A DNA stretch of 64,000 nucleotides from Winogradskyella thalassocola (GTDB lineage Bacteria > Bacteroidota > Bacteroidia > Flavobacteriales > Flavobacteriaceae), in the NCBI RefSeq assembly GCF_900099995.1, contig NZ_FNCZ01000004.1:124001-188000 (forward strand), in the 5' to 3' direction. The notes beneath the pieces were generated by a model that worked only from the letters and a program-made list of their open reading frames with translations, was not told the DNA's origin and searched no databases. A program made the translations under genes and the position numbers. Positions 52,422 to 61,960 of the stretch are shown here, piece by piece. Every line of letters begins with the position of its first letter. Within the stretch, counting starts at the first letter, position 1.

Positions 52422-52874
52422 ATGTTAACTTGGAAAGAAGTCATCAACTTTTCCGTAAACGGAAATCCAACTCCAGATAAAAGAGTTGAAAAAACTGAAG
52501 CAGAATGGAGGGCTCAATTAACTCCTGAACAATTCAGAATTACGAGACAAAAAGGCACAGAACGTGCGCATACTGGCGAACTCTGTACAGCTTATGACGA
52601 AGGCAAATACAATTGCGTTTGTTGTGACACTCCGCTGTTTGATTCTACCATAAAATTTAGCTCAGGCACAGGTTGGCCAAGTTTTACGCAACCCATAAAA
52701 GAAAATGCCATTAAGTACGAAAAAGACACAGCTTTTGGAATGGTACGCGTAGAAGTGATGTGTAACACCTGTGATGGGCATTTAGGACATGTATTCCCAG
52801 ATGGACCAGAACCTAGCGGCTTGCGCTATTGCGTGAATTCAGAATCCATGATTTTAGATAAGGAGATAGCCTAA
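52422..52874 (+). CDS. msrB: Peptide methionine (R)-S-oxide reductase
   Basis: A 150-residue MsrB that repairs methionine-R-sulfoxide. Zinc cysteines are in YNCVCCDTPLFD and VMCNTCDGHLGHVFPDGP; the catalytic Cys137 is in GLRYCVNSESM. FSSGTGWPSFTQP is the substrate-binding signature. I start at the ATG at 52422 (MLTWKEV), giving the usual length; the frame is open 25 residues more without conservation. The stop overlaps the msrA start (taatg), so the pair is co-translated. Confidence 0.95.
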   Translation: MLTWKEVINFSVNGNPTPDKRVEKTEAEWRAQLTPEQFRITRQKGTERAHTGELCTAYDEGKYNCVCCDTPLFDSTIKFSSGTGWPSFTQPIKENAIKYEKDTAFGMVRVEVMCNTCDGHLGHVFPDGPEPSGLRYCVNSESMILDKEIA

Positions 52875-53413
52875 TGACAACTAAAAATTTACAAATAGCA
52901 ACCGTAGGTGGAGGCTGTTTTTGGTGTACAGAAGCCGTTTTTCAGGAAGTAAAAGGTGTGGAAGAAGTGATATCTGGATATTCGGGTGGAATTGTCCCTG
53001 GACGACCAACGTATAGAGAAATTTGTTCTGGTTTAACTGGTCATGCTGAAGTTGTACAAGTTACTTTTGATGCTAACGTCATTAGCTACGAAGATATTCT
53101 AGTCATTTTCATGACCACGCACGACCCTACAACGCTAAATAGACAAGGAGCCGATCGTGGCACACAATACCGTTCTGTGATTTATTACCACGATGATAAA
53201 CAGAAAGACATCGCTAAACTTGTACTTAACGAGATGAAGCCTTATTACGAGCAACCGATTGTCACTGAATTAACTGCTGCTCCTGTTTTTTATGAAGCGG
53301 AAAAAGAGCATCAAGATTTTTATGAAAACAATCCAGAATACGGCTATTGTAGTTTCGTTATAGATCCTAAATTGACGAAGCTCAGAAAATTGCATTCAGA
53401 TAAGTTGAAATAA
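52874..53413 (+). CDS. msrA: Peptide methionine (S)-S-oxide reductase
   Basis: A 179-residue MsrA: active-site VGGGCFWCTEAVFQEVKGVE with Cys15, VISGYSGGIVPGRPTYREIC, then HAEVVQVTFD, DPTTLNRQGADRGTQYRSVI and HQDFYENNPEYGYCSFVI. It reduces methionine-S-sulfoxide in proteins, complementing MsrB. Overlaps the msrB stop by one base; a terminator follows at 53430, so msrBA is a two-gene operon. Confidence 0.96.
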   Translation: MTTKNLQIATVGGGCFWCTEAVFQEVKGVEEVISGYSGGIVPGRPTYREICSGLTGHAEVVQVTFDANVISYEDILVIFMTTHDPTTLNRQGADRGTQYRSVIYYHDDKQKDIAKLVLNEMKPYYEQPIVTELTAAPVFYEAEKEHQDFYENNPEYGYCSFVIDPKLTKLRKLHSDKLK

Positions 53414-53429
53414 CAAACAAATATTTAAG

Positions 53430-53460
53430 AGCAACTTTCAATTGAGAGTTGCTTTTTTTT
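53430..53460 (+). terminator. Terminator after msrBA
   Basis: AGCAACT (53430-53436) pairs with AGTTGCT, followed by a run of eight T. Confidence 0.88.
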
Positions 53461-53486
53461 ATTGAAGGAAAGAATAAGAATAACAT

Positions 53487-53741
53487 ATGTCTTCTATTTT
53501 GAAAATCAAGCTATACGGTACATCACAATGCCATAAAACCCAACATTATATAAAGGTTTTAAATGAAATAGGTTTACCATATTCATTTTTAGATGTTGAC
53601 ATCAATGAAGATTATGCTGAAGAGTTAAGAAACCTATATACTAATAAAAAACTTAATTTTCCAACACTCACGTTAGGAACTAAAAAATTACGAAACCCAT
53701 CGGACGCAGAATTAATAAAATGGATAGATCAATTAAAATAG
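53487..53741 (+). CDS. Glutaredoxin-like protein, single active-site cysteine
   Basis: An 84-residue thioredoxin-fold protein: KIKLYGTSQCHKTQHYIKVL with the redox Cys at residue 15, but His-Lys-Thr instead of xxC, so a monothiol site; then SFLDVDINEDYAEELRNLY, and the cis-Pro region NFPTLTLGTKKLRNPSDAEL. Length fits glutaredoxin/NrdH. It overlaps the next MsrA-like gene by 22 bp, suggesting that it is the reductant of that protein (inference). Confidence 0.8.
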   Translation: MSSILKIKLYGTSQCHKTQHYIKVLNEIGLPYSFLDVDINEDYAEELRNLYTNKKLNFPTLTLGTKKLRNPSDAELIKWIDQLK

Positions 53742-54247
53742 CATTTGGAGGTGGTTGCCATTGGTGTACCGAAGCTGTATTTCAATCTTTAAAAGGAGTC
53801 TATAACGTAGAACAAGGTTTTATCGCTTCTACCGAGAATAACAGCTCATTTTCCGAAGCTGTTATTTTACAGTTTGATTCTGATATTATCTCACTTCAGG
53901 TTTTAATTGAAATTCATTTACGCACACACAAGAGTACATCTGCGCATTCTATGCGAGACAAATACCGTTCTGCCATCTATTATTTTTCAGAGGCTCAGAA
54001 AGCAGAAACTGAAACTTTATTAAATGCATTTCAACCAGAGTTTGGAAACCATCTAGTAACTAAAGCCTATCCGTTTTCCGAATTTAAAGCGTCTCGTGAA
54101 GCTATTCAGAATTACTATCAAAAAAATCCTGAAAAACCTTTCTGCGAACGCTTTATAAATCCTAAATTGAGACTCTTATTAAAGGATTTTTCAAATTATA
54201 TTGATATAGACTTTATTCCCAAAACATTACAATCGACATCAGAATAA
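53720..54247 (+). CDS. Divergent MsrA paralogue
   Basis: A 175-residue MsrA-fold protein. The active site reads AFGGGCHWCTEAVFQSLKGV: Cys13 is kept, but the Phe that usually follows is His. The later substrate segment is RTHKSTSAHSMRDKYRSAIY, in place of DPTTLNRQGADRGTQYRS, and the C-terminus has NYYQKNPEKPFCERFINPKL with one late Cys. Either it reduces a different sulfoxide or its kinetics are altered. It overlaps the glutaredoxin-like gene, and an aldo/keto reductase gene starts 7 bp later, so the three look like one redox operon. Confidence 0.85.
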   Translation: MDRSIKIAFGGGCHWCTEAVFQSLKGVYNVEQGFIASTENNSSFSEAVILQFDSDIISLQVLIEIHLRTHKSTSAHSMRDKYRSAIYYFSEAQKAETETLLNAFQPEFGNHLVTKAYPFSEFKASREAIQNYYQKNPEKPFCERFINPKLRLLLKDFSNYIDIDFIPKTLQSTSE

Positions 54248-54254
54248 TTAACAG

Positions 54255-55211
54255 ATGAGCACTACAAAAATTGGATTAGGCTTAGCCGCTTTAGGCCGAC
54301 CAGATTATATAAATATAAGACCAGAGCAAAACATAGATAAGTCTATTGAAAGCTTTAAGGCAAATGCATTGAAGGTTTTAGATGAGAGCTATTCCTTAGG
54401 AATTCGTGATTTTGATGTGGCCCCTTCTTATGGTTTAGGTGAACAATTTTTACAAAATTGGAATGACTCTAGAAACCACAAAGACGTTCATCTTTCTACT
54501 AAATTTGGGTATACCTATGTTGCGAATTGGGAAGTTGGATTTTCAGGTAAACATGAATTAAAAGAACACTCTCTAGACAAATTGAACGAACAATGGGAGG
54601 TTTCAAAAGCCTTATTGCCTAATTTAAAAATCTATCAAATTCATTCGGCGACATTAGATAGTGGTGTTTTAACAAATGATGCTGTACTCTCGAGGTTAAA
54701 CGACTTAAAACAAAAGCATCAACTTAAAATCGGAATGTCTTCGAGCGGAACTGAGCAGGTAAAAATTATAGAAGAAGCTCGAAAAGTTAGTTTTAATGAT
54801 GAAGATCTATTTGACAGCTACCAAGTGACCTTCAATATTTTTGAACAATCTACTTTTGAAATTTTAAAAGAATTATTAGCAGAAGGGAAAACTATCATTA
54901 TTAAAGAAGCTTTGGCAAATGGTAGAATTTTCAAAAACGATACGTTTCCTGCTTATAAATCCGCTTATGACTACCTTGAAACGCTCTCTAAGAAATACAA
55001 CGTTAACGTAGATGCTATAGCCATTCGTTTTATTATGGATAGTTTAGAACCAACTCTCATCTTAAGTGGTGCGTCGAGCACAAATCAGCTTCAACAAAAT
55101 TTGAAAGCTTTTAATTTAAAACTAGAAGCACACGAGATTTTAAAACTAAAATCGTTTACCGTAGATCCTCAAGACTATTGGCAAGAACGGAGTGATCTCA
55201 GCTGGAATTAA
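54255..55211 (+). CDS. Aldo/keto reductase
   Basis: A 318-residue TIM-barrel NADP-dependent oxidoreductase. GIRDFDVAPSYGLGEQFLQN near 49 carries the catalytic Asp and Tyr; VHLSTKFGYTYV near 76 has the Lys and KIYQIHSATLD near 119 the His. LILSGASSTNQLQQNLKAFN near 270 binds the cofactor phosphate. The substrate is not predictable. It lies 7 bp after the MsrA-like gene. It converges with the topoisomerase remnant. Confidence 0.88.
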   Translation: MSTTKIGLGLAALGRPDYINIRPEQNIDKSIESFKANALKVLDESYSLGIRDFDVAPSYGLGEQFLQNWNDSRNHKDVHLSTKFGYTYVANWEVGFSGKHELKEHSLDKLNEQWEVSKALLPNLKIYQIHSATLDSGVLTNDAVLSRLNDLKQKHQLKIGMSSSGTEQVKIIEEARKVSFNDEDLFDSYQVTFNIFEQSTFEILKELLAEGKTIIIKEALANGRIFKNDTFPAYKSAYDYLETLSKKYNVNVDAIAIRFIMDSLEPTLILSGASSTNQLQQNLKAFNLKLEAHEILKLKSFTVDPQDYWQERSDLSWN

Positions 55212-55215
55212 CTAC

Positions 55216-56198
55216 TTATTTTAATTTCTTTTTCAACATACATAACACACCGATTTCTTCTCTTGAAAGATTTTCGTTGACCTTCAAAAGTCGCAAAATT
55301 TCCTTTTGAAAATAATTAATGGTTTTGCCGTCAATATATTCATCAATGACTCGTGGATCTATATAAGAACTCCGTGCTACAGATGGTGTATTCCCCAACC
55401 TTTCACTAACCTTTATAACAGCATTTCGAATATTACTATCCAGTTCTTTTTGGTCTTGCTTTTTGGAATAGCCAATCTCATCTAAAGCCATAGCCGCAAT
55501 TACAGTGCCTGCCCATGTTCTAAAATCTTTGGCTGAAAATTCGTCTCCCATAACGTCTCTAATATACGCATTGAGATGATCGCTCTTCACATCTTGTTTT
55601 ACACCATCTTCATCAATAAATTTGAATATTTCGTAACCCGGTAAGTCGTCAATTTCTTGTACTATTCTGGCCAATTTTTTATCGACAATATGCCGTTCTT
55701 GTTCTTTTCCTGATTTGCCGATATAACTAAATATGAGTTCTTCATTTTCAATTTGTAAATGCTTACTTCTCATCGTCGTTAATCCGTAACTCTGATTTTC
55801 TTTAGAATAACGGTCACTTCCTGGACGGAAATAAGCCGCTTCTAACAATCGAACCATACACGCGAGCACTTTTTCCTTAACCAATTTTCGCTTGCGAAGA
55901 TGCTGGCCTGTAACACGTCGCATATGCTCTAGTTCGCCAGCAAACTTAAGAATGCGATCAAACTTTTCTTGATCTTGTTTTTCTCTATATTTCGGATTAT
56001 AGATGTATTGTTTTCTGTTTTTATCGTCTCTACCTGTCGCCAAAATCTTAGCTGTCTTCTTGGCATTAATTTCCACTTCAGTCCATGCCGGAGGAATAAC
56101 AGCGATTTAAACCAATCTTTTAAATCTTTATCTTTAATAGTTCTATCAGAGCTATCGACATATCGAAAGCCTCTGCCATGTTTTTTTCTGTAGTACAT
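55216..56198 (-). pseudogene. DNA topoisomerase IB, frameshifted near its N-terminus
   Basis: Two overlapping frames together encode one type IB (poxvirus-like) topoisomerase. Frame one (from ATG at 56198) gives RKKHGRGFRYVD then DKDLKDWFKSL; at about 56100 a single missing base moves the continuation IPPAWTEVEINAKKTA into the next frame, which runs to 55216. The remainder has all catalytic parts: MRRVTGQHLRKRK, FRPGSDRYSKEN, TTMRSKHL, KDFRTWAGTV, and the nucleophile Tyr in VARSSYIDPRVIDEY. The N-terminus also looks 30-40 residues short against the family. The gene is therefore recently broken, or the base is an assembly error; GTG re-initiation at 56076 could still give a 286-residue protein. 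Confidence 0.85.
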
Positions 56199-56317
56199 GA
56201 TGTCACTCCTGTTAATGAATTATAAAGTAAATTCTTTAACATCAAACGCATTAACTCTAAAGCCATTAAATGTATCTGCTTTAGTCTGAAGATAAAAAGT
56301 TGAACGGCTTCAACTGA

Positions 56318-57742
56318 TCATAATAAATTAGTTCCTCTATAATAATCTAGAACTTTTACACGTAACAAGTATTCATATTTTGCATTGGCAAGGTTCACTT
56401 TGGCATTATCTAAATTGTTCTTACTGGTAATATAATTTAAGAAATTAGACACTCCATTTTTAAATCGGATATCATTGATGCGATAGGATTCTTGGTAAGC
56501 GTCTACTTGTTTTTCTAAACTTTGATGACGGTTATAGGCAGCTTCCATATCAAAATAAACCTGAGCAATGGCATTTTTTATATCTACATGGGTACGCTCT
56601 AATTCTATGATAGACCCCTCTACTCTAATTTTTTCTAAAGCCACATTGTTTTTTGCTCTAAACCCATTAAACAATGGCACATTTACTGCAACGCCAACCA
56701 CAGTATTTAAGTTATTATCTAATTGATCTTTGTAACCAATACTTTTTGAAGCAAAATTAGTTTGCTCTGTCATAATTGGTAAATTTTGACCATCAACCGT
56801 AACAAAATCGCCAGTTCCCACAACGTTTGATCCTGTTGCCGTAAACAGTTCTGCTGCACTTGAGTAATTGGTATTGACACCTCCAAAAAGGGATATTTCG
56901 GGTGTGAATTGAGACTTGGCGACACTGACTCCTTTTTTAGCGGCTTCAACACGTAATTCTTTAGCTTTAAATGTGGCTAAATTTTGCAAAGCTTCCTCAT
57001 AAACAGCATCCGAAGTTAAATTATATTTTTCAAAATCTAGGATTAATCCATCTGTCGCTAGATTGACGTTTTCTTTTAAATTCATTAATTGTGCTAAGTT
57101 CAATTTAGCATTATTTAAGCCACTTTCAGAAGACAAAACACTAGTTTCATCGCTTGCCACTTGTCCTAAAATATCTGCATAATCTGCTGGGTTTCCAGAT
57201 TCGTTGTCGTAAAAATCTTGTTGAATTTTAAGTTGTTGTTTAGTCGTTTCTAATCGCGCTTTAGTTAAACCCAAAAGATCTCTAGCATTTAAAACTTGAA
57301 GATATGCTAAGGTTACATTTAATATTAAATCTTGTTGCGCGGCTTCAATTTCTAATTCTGATGCCTTTTTATTCAGTCGCTCTTGTTTGACCGAATTCAA
57401 TAATCGAAAGCCATTGAAGATTGTCATATCTAAACTCAATCCTAAGTTTGAAAAGGTTAATTCTTGATTGATATAAGCATTGGTAAATGGATCGATACTT
57501 CTTCCATCATTAACACCCAGACTAAAATTCCCATTAAGACTTGGCAGCAAATTAGCTTTAGACTGTTGGTAATTTACTTTTGCTGAATTGGCTTGTAAAT
57601 TGGTTGATTTTAAATCGAGATTATGCTCTAAAGCGACTGCAATGCATTCGTCTAAGGTATAACTTTTGTTTATTTCATTTTGAGCAAAACCAGCCCAACT
57701 CATCACTAGAATGATGATTAATATTGCAAGTTTATGTGTCAT
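56318..57742 (-). CDS. TolC-family outer-membrane efflux protein
   Basis: A 474-residue outer-membrane channel with signal peptide (AILIIILVMSWAGFAQ) and the duplicated OEP coiled-coil domains: SYTLDECIAVALEHNLDLKS near 26, ANLLPSLNGNFSLGVNDGRS near 58, and in the second half KSQFTPEISLFGGVNTNY and YRINDIRFKNGVSNFLNYIT. It forms the trimeric exit duct for the MacB-like ABC system encoded just upstream on the same strand (57940-64000). A periplasmic adaptor is not in the window. Confidence 0.92.
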   Translation of the reverse strand: MTHKLAILIIILVMSWAGFAQNEINKSYTLDECIAVALEHNLDLKSTNLQANSAKVNYQQSKANLLPSLNGNFSLGVNDGRSIDPFTNAYINQELTFSNLGLSLDMTIFNGFRLLNSVKQERLNKKASELEIEAAQQDLILNVTLAYLQVLNARDLLGLTKARLETTKQQLKIQQDFYDNESGNPADYADILGQVASDETSVLSSESGLNNAKLNLAQLMNLKENVNLATDGLILDFEKYNLTSDAVYEEALQNLATFKAKELRVEAAKKGVSVAKSQFTPEISLFGGVNTNYSSAAELFTATGSNVVGTGDFVTVDGQNLPIMTEQTNFASKSIGYKDQLDNNLNTVVGVAVNVPLFNGFRAKNNVALEKIRVEGSIIELERTHVDIKNAIAQVYFDMEAAYNRHQSLEKQVDAYQESYRINDIRFKNGVSNFLNYITSKNNLDNAKVNLANAKYEYLLRVKVLDYYRGTNLL

Positions 57743-57794
57743 GATTTGTTTTTTTTTTAATTATTTAGGTGTCGAATAATTAATCCTACAGCAT

Positions 57795-57905
57795 CGTCAA
57801 TTCGAGTGTTTCGAGCGAACGAGAGATGTATCGAGAATCTTATATCTATATATTACTTCTCGATACAAAATAATCTGAAAAGCGAAAATTTCACTCGAAG
57901 TGACG
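57795..57905 (-). repeat. Dispersed palindromic intergenic element, copy 2
   Basis: About 111 bp, reverse orientation of the copy at 4580-4687, about 75 percent alike by eye. Termini cgtcaattcgagtgtttcga and tttcactcgaagtgacg. It sits between the tolC-like gene and the ABC ATPase gene. Confidence 0.8.
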
Positions 57906-57939
57906 CAACGTTATCGAAATGCCTTTTTATTTATGATAA

Positions 57940-58611
57940 TTAGACTATTTTTCCGTCTAGTAAATTTATAATTCGAGAGCCATAAGCGGCATTACTTTCT
58001 GAATGTGTGGCTTGGATTATGGTGACTCCTTCTTTATTTAATTGCGCAAAGAGCTCCATAATTTCTTCACTTTGCTTAGAGTTTAGATTACCTGTTGGCT
58101 CATCTGCTAAAATCAACTTTGGTTTTCCTATTAATGCTCGAGCTACACCAACTAATTGCTGTTGACCGCCACTTAATTGAATAGGGAATAAATCTTTCTT
58201 TCCAACGATATTAAAACGATCTAACATATCTGCAACCATCGCTTTGCGTTCAGAAGATTTTACATTTTTATAGAGTAATGGTGTTTCAATGTTTTCATAA
58301 ACCGTTAATTCATCTATAAGATGATACGCCTGAAATACAAATCCGATATACTCTTTAAACAATTTGGATCTGTTTTTTTCTTTCATGCTATGCACAGGTT
58401 CCCCTAAAAACGTATACCCTCCATCTGTAAAATTATCTAACATGCCAATACAATTCAGTAACGTGGATTTCCCAGAACCTGAAGGTCCCATTAGTGAAAT
58501 GAATTCTCCCTCCTCTACATTCAAATTGATATTATCTAACAGCGTGACTTTATTACTTCCTGAGTTTACAGTTCTGGTGGCTTCGTTTAGACTTAATAGT
58601 GTGTTTTTCAT
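57940..58611 (-). CDS. ABC transporter ATPase, MacB/LolD type
   Basis: A 223-residue ATP-binding subunit: Walker A GPSGSGKST at 42-50, Q-loop FVFQAYHLIDELTVYENIET near 92, signature LSGGQQQLVGVARA near 145 (V where R is usual after QQ), Walker B LILADEPTGNLNS near 163, and H-loop ATHSE. It energises the MacB-type permeases encoded upstream (59562 and 61961). Such systems use mechanotransmission to push substrates from the periplasm through a TolC duct. Confidence 0.92.
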   Translation of the reverse strand: MKNTLLSLNEATRTVNSGSNKVTLLDNINLNVEEGEFISLMGPSGSGKSTLLNCIGMLDNFTDGGYTFLGEPVHSMKEKNRSKLFKEYIGFVFQAYHLIDELTVYENIETPLLYKNVKSSERKAMVADMLDRFNIVGKKDLFPIQLSGGQQQLVGVARALIGKPKLILADEPTGNLNSKQSEEIMELFAQLNKEGVTIIQATHSESNAAYGSRIINLLDGKIV

Positions 58612-58800
58612 TTTTATTGATGTGTTAACTATTGCATTCTTTGGTTTTTTTATTATAATTCTCTCTAAAAAAACACCCCTAATGAGCTACGCTCGGTATT
58701 TTCAACAAAAGCCATCGCTTTTATTTTAATAATCCTCAAGGGGACAATCTAACTAAGACTATTTTTAGGAAAATATGATATTGTTTATACTATTTATAAC

Positions 58801-59544
58801 TTAATCTATTCGTTTAATTTCATAGTCGCCAAAACTCAGTCCTTTATTGACCTCAGCCTTTCCTTTATAGCGTAATGTGGCTTCACCATAAGCTGTAAAT
58901 TTGATACTTTCTGAAGCTTGAATTTTAAACACCGCTTCTCCATAAGCTTTAAGTTTCGACGATTTATTATCCACACTTACAAGATTGATGATTCCTGCTC
59001 CATACGCCGTAATATTCTGCTTAACTGTAGTTCCTTTTTTAATTATCAATTCACTTTCTCCATAAATATCCACGTTAAATGTGTCGAAATCCACATGATT
59101 AAAAGTTACTTGAGATTCACCATAAATATTAAGTGTAAACTTTTTTTCATCCATAAAACTCTTACACAGTGTGCGTTGTTCTCCTCTTAAAGACAATGCA
59201 TTAATATTTTTGTAGGTAACTAGAATGGTTAGTACTTTTCCTTTATATATTGGCACTTTCATCTTCATACCATCTTTTGTAATACTTTCGTTTTTAGTAG
59301 TTTCTTTCGCATCATCTAAGTACACGCGAAGTGTTCCCCCTTTAACTTCAATGTTTATTTTGTCTTCTGGTTCTGAGCTCTCTAATATGGTAACAGATTC
59401 TTCATCCCCTTGAACAAATGTGGTTTCGATATGTGGACTTATAATAACCTTATTAAAAGATTCAACAGGCTTCTTTGTTTGTGCTAATGTAATTTGGCTC
59501 ATACAAACAAATAGTAGGACTAAGCTATATTTTAAATTTTTCAT
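58801..59544 (-). CDS. GIN-domain (DUF2807) secreted protein
   Basis: A 247-residue exported protein (signal peptide to ~21, TLAQ). The rest is a beta-helix-like GIN/DUF2807 domain with repeated short strands that end in YGE: LNIYGESQVTF, VDIYGESELII, LKAYGEAVFKI, FTAYGEATLRY. Members are of unknown function and often sit near envelope-stress or ABC export genes in Bacteroidota. It is located between the ATPase and the permease genes and is likely co-transcribed with them. Confidence 0.85.
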   Translation of the reverse strand: MKNLKYSLVLLFVCMSQITLAQTKKPVESFNKVIISPHIETTFVQGDEESVTILESSEPEDKINIEVKGGTLRVYLDDAKETTKNESITKDGMKMKVPIYKGKVLTILVTYKNINALSLRGEQRTLCKSFMDEKKFTLNIYGESQVTFNHVDFDTFNVDIYGESELIIKKGTTVKQNITAYGAGIINLVSVDNKSSKLKAYGEAVFKIQASESIKFTAYGEATLRYKGKAEVNKGLSFGDYEIKRID

Positions 59545-59561
59545 ATTTTATTTTTATAATT

Positions 59562-61946
59562 TTATTCTGTTCTTAAACTTTTTATAGGATTTGCCACTGC
59601 TGCTTTAACCGCTTGGTACCCCACCGTAACAAATGTGATCATCAACGCTAATGCACCAGCAATTGCAAAAACTGTCCAGCTAATAGTAACACGATAAGCA
59701 AAATCTTGTAACCATTGATTCATAACATAAAATGCTAACGGAAAACTAATCGCTAAAGAAATTAAGACCAATCTCATAAAATCCATAGAGAGTAACTGTA
59801 CGATTCTTGGGACGCTTGCTCCAAAAACTTTCCGTATTCCAATTTCTTTATGACGTTGTTCTGCCATATAAGCTGCTAAGCCAAATAAACCCAAACAAGC
59901 TACAATGACTGCCAAAATTGAAAATAACAAACCGACATTTGCTGTACGTTGTTCTTTCTCATATAGCAATTCTAGATTCTTATCTAAAAAGGTATATTCA
60001 AAGGCAGAGTTTGGTGCTATGTTTTTAAATGTGTTTTCAAAATTTGAAATCGTTTCAGATAAAACCTCATTTGTAAAGCGAATTAACAAGTACGATTTCG
60101 GTTCTCTGTTTGAGTTATGAAACGCATACGCACCAATTGGATTATGCAATGACGCAAAATTAAAATCCTCTACAACTCCATGTATATAAGCATTATTACC
60201 TAATTGCATCGCTACTTTTTTCCCAATAGCTTCGTCTGGCGATAATCCTAAAAAGTCAACTGTAGTTTTGTTCACCACAACCTCAACTAAGGTATCACCT
60301 GCCTGTTTATTTTTAGGCAACAACTGACCTGCTAAGAGCTTAAGCTGTAATACATCCGCCACTTCGCGCTCAGAAGTATTTGTTGAAATCCCCATGGTTT
60401 CGTCCGTATTAGGCTTATTAATACTTCTCCCACTAACCCCCATGCCAGGATAACCTTGAGATCTCCCTACAACTGAAACATTTGGTAATTTTTTAAAAGC
60501 ATTTACTAAAGCCTGATTAGCCTGTCCACCGCGAATTGCAGATGTAGATATCGCCATTACATTTTCAGGATTATAGCCTAAACTTTTATTCTGAATGTAC
60601 TCTAGTTGCTGATGAATCACAATGACTCCAATAATCAGAACAACGGATGCTGAAAATTGAACCACAACCAAGCCCTTTCTTACAACACTTGCGACACCTC
60701 CTTTATTAGTAGAAGGTTTGAGGGCTTCTTTAGGCGAGAATCGTGATAAATACAATGCTGGATAAGATCCAGAAATAAGACTTGTTACGAACCAAATTAA
60801 GACTAAGAAAACGATGATTTCAATAGAAAAAAGTGACGAAATATCGAGTTCTTTTCCTGCAATATCATTAAACATCGGCAATGCTACAACAGCAAGCACA
60901 CCTCCTAAAATCATGGCAATTGCAGTAATTAAACCTGTTTCAATATAGAATCTAACAATGATATCTCTAACAGATGCCCCAAGCGTTTTATTAATACCGA
61001 CATCTGTGGCACGTTTTTGAGACCGTGCTGTAATTAAATTCATGTAATTAATACAAGCAATTACTAAAATTAAAATCGCTAAAGCCGTTAAATTTCTAAT
61101 CTGATTGATATCACCATTTCGCTCAATATAACTATCCTTATATGTTGAAGAATACAAATGAATTTGTTCTAAAGGCTGAAGCGAAAAGTTGTACCATTGC
61201 TCATCTTTCTTAACATTTTTATCTAGAATACCTTGAATTTTAGCTTCAACATTTGCCACATTTGGTGACGCTGAATTAAAGCGCAAAAAGGTTTCAAAAC
61301 TCGCATTATCCCAAGTGGGATTTTTTGCTGCACTTTGCATTAAAAACGGAGCAACCACATTGAAGTCTAACGAACTATTTTCAGGAAAATCCTTAAAAAC
61401 ACCTTTTACCTCAACAATATCTATATCGTCTATACTTAAGGTCTTACCTATTGGATTTTCATCTCCAAAATACCGTTTTGCAGTGCTTTCTGAAAGTAAC
61501 ACTGTATTTGGAGTATTGAGAACTTCAGAACCTTCTCCTTTCACAATCTCAACATCAAACATATCTAATATAGAAGCATCAGACCAAAATAATTTTTTCT
61601 CAGCAAACACCTCATTACCCGTTTTAATAAAAGCGGTCCCACCAAAATCGTGTTTGAGTAGTCGCCCTGCTTCTGCGATATCAGGAATATTAGCTTCGAG
61701 CTCTAGTGCAACTGCGGAAGGAGAACCTGTCCAAGTTTCAAGGTCATCTTCTGTTGTATTAAGAAGTACACGGTAGATTTTATCCTTGTTGGCATACATA
61801 GAATCAAAACTACGCTCATGTAAAATAAATAAAAACAGAACTAATGTGGTGGCTAAACCAATGGAAAGCCCTAAAATATTTACAATTGAAAATAAACGAT
61901 TCGTCTTTAAACTTCTCCAAGCAATTTTTATATAACTACGTATCAT
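59562..61946 (-). CDS. MacB-like ABC transporter permease
   Basis: A 794-residue FtsX/MacB-type permease: N-terminal helix (SLKTNRLFSIVNILGLSIGL at 12-31), a MacB_PCD periplasmic domain, a three-helix FtsX block near 285-410 (RSQKRATDVGINKTLGAS), a second helix near 425-450, another periplasmic domain, and a final FtsX block (EQRHKEIGIRKVFGASVPRI near 690). This doubled architecture is the usual flavobacterial form. It partners with the ATPase at 57940. 15 bp after the next permease gene. Confidence 0.92.
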   Translation of the reverse strand: MIRSYIKIAWRSLKTNRLFSIVNILGLSIGLATTLVLFLFILHERSFDSMYANKDKIYRVLLNTTEDDLETWTGSPSAVALELEANIPDIAEAGRLLKHDFGGTAFIKTGNEVFAEKKLFWSDASILDMFDVEIVKGEGSEVLNTPNTVLLSESTAKRYFGDENPIGKTLSIDDIDIVEVKGVFKDFPENSSLDFNVVAPFLMQSAAKNPTWDNASFETFLRFNSASPNVANVEAKIQGILDKNVKKDEQWYNFSLQPLEQIHLYSSTYKDSYIERNGDINQIRNLTALAILILVIACINYMNLITARSQKRATDVGINKTLGASVRDIIVRFYIETGLITAIAMILGGVLAVVALPMFNDIAGKELDISSLFSIEIIVFLVLIWFVTSLISGSYPALYLSRFSPKEALKPSTNKGGVASVVRKGLVVVQFSASVVLIIGVIVIHQQLEYIQNKSLGYNPENVMAISTSAIRGGQANQALVNAFKKLPNVSVVGRSQGYPGMGVSGRSINKPNTDETMGISTNTSEREVADVLQLKLLAGQLLPKNKQAGDTLVEVVVNKTTVDFLGLSPDEAIGKKVAMQLGNNAYIHGVVEDFNFASLHNPIGAYAFHNSNREPKSYLLIRFTNEVLSETISNFENTFKNIAPNSAFEYTFLDKNLELLYEKEQRTANVGLLFSILAVIVACLGLFGLAAYMAEQRHKEIGIRKVFGASVPRIVQLLSMDFMRLVLISLAISFPLAFYVMNQWLQDFAYRVTISWTVFAIAGALALMITFVTVGYQAVKAAVANPIKSLRTE

Positions 61947-61960
61947 AATACTTGTTTTTT

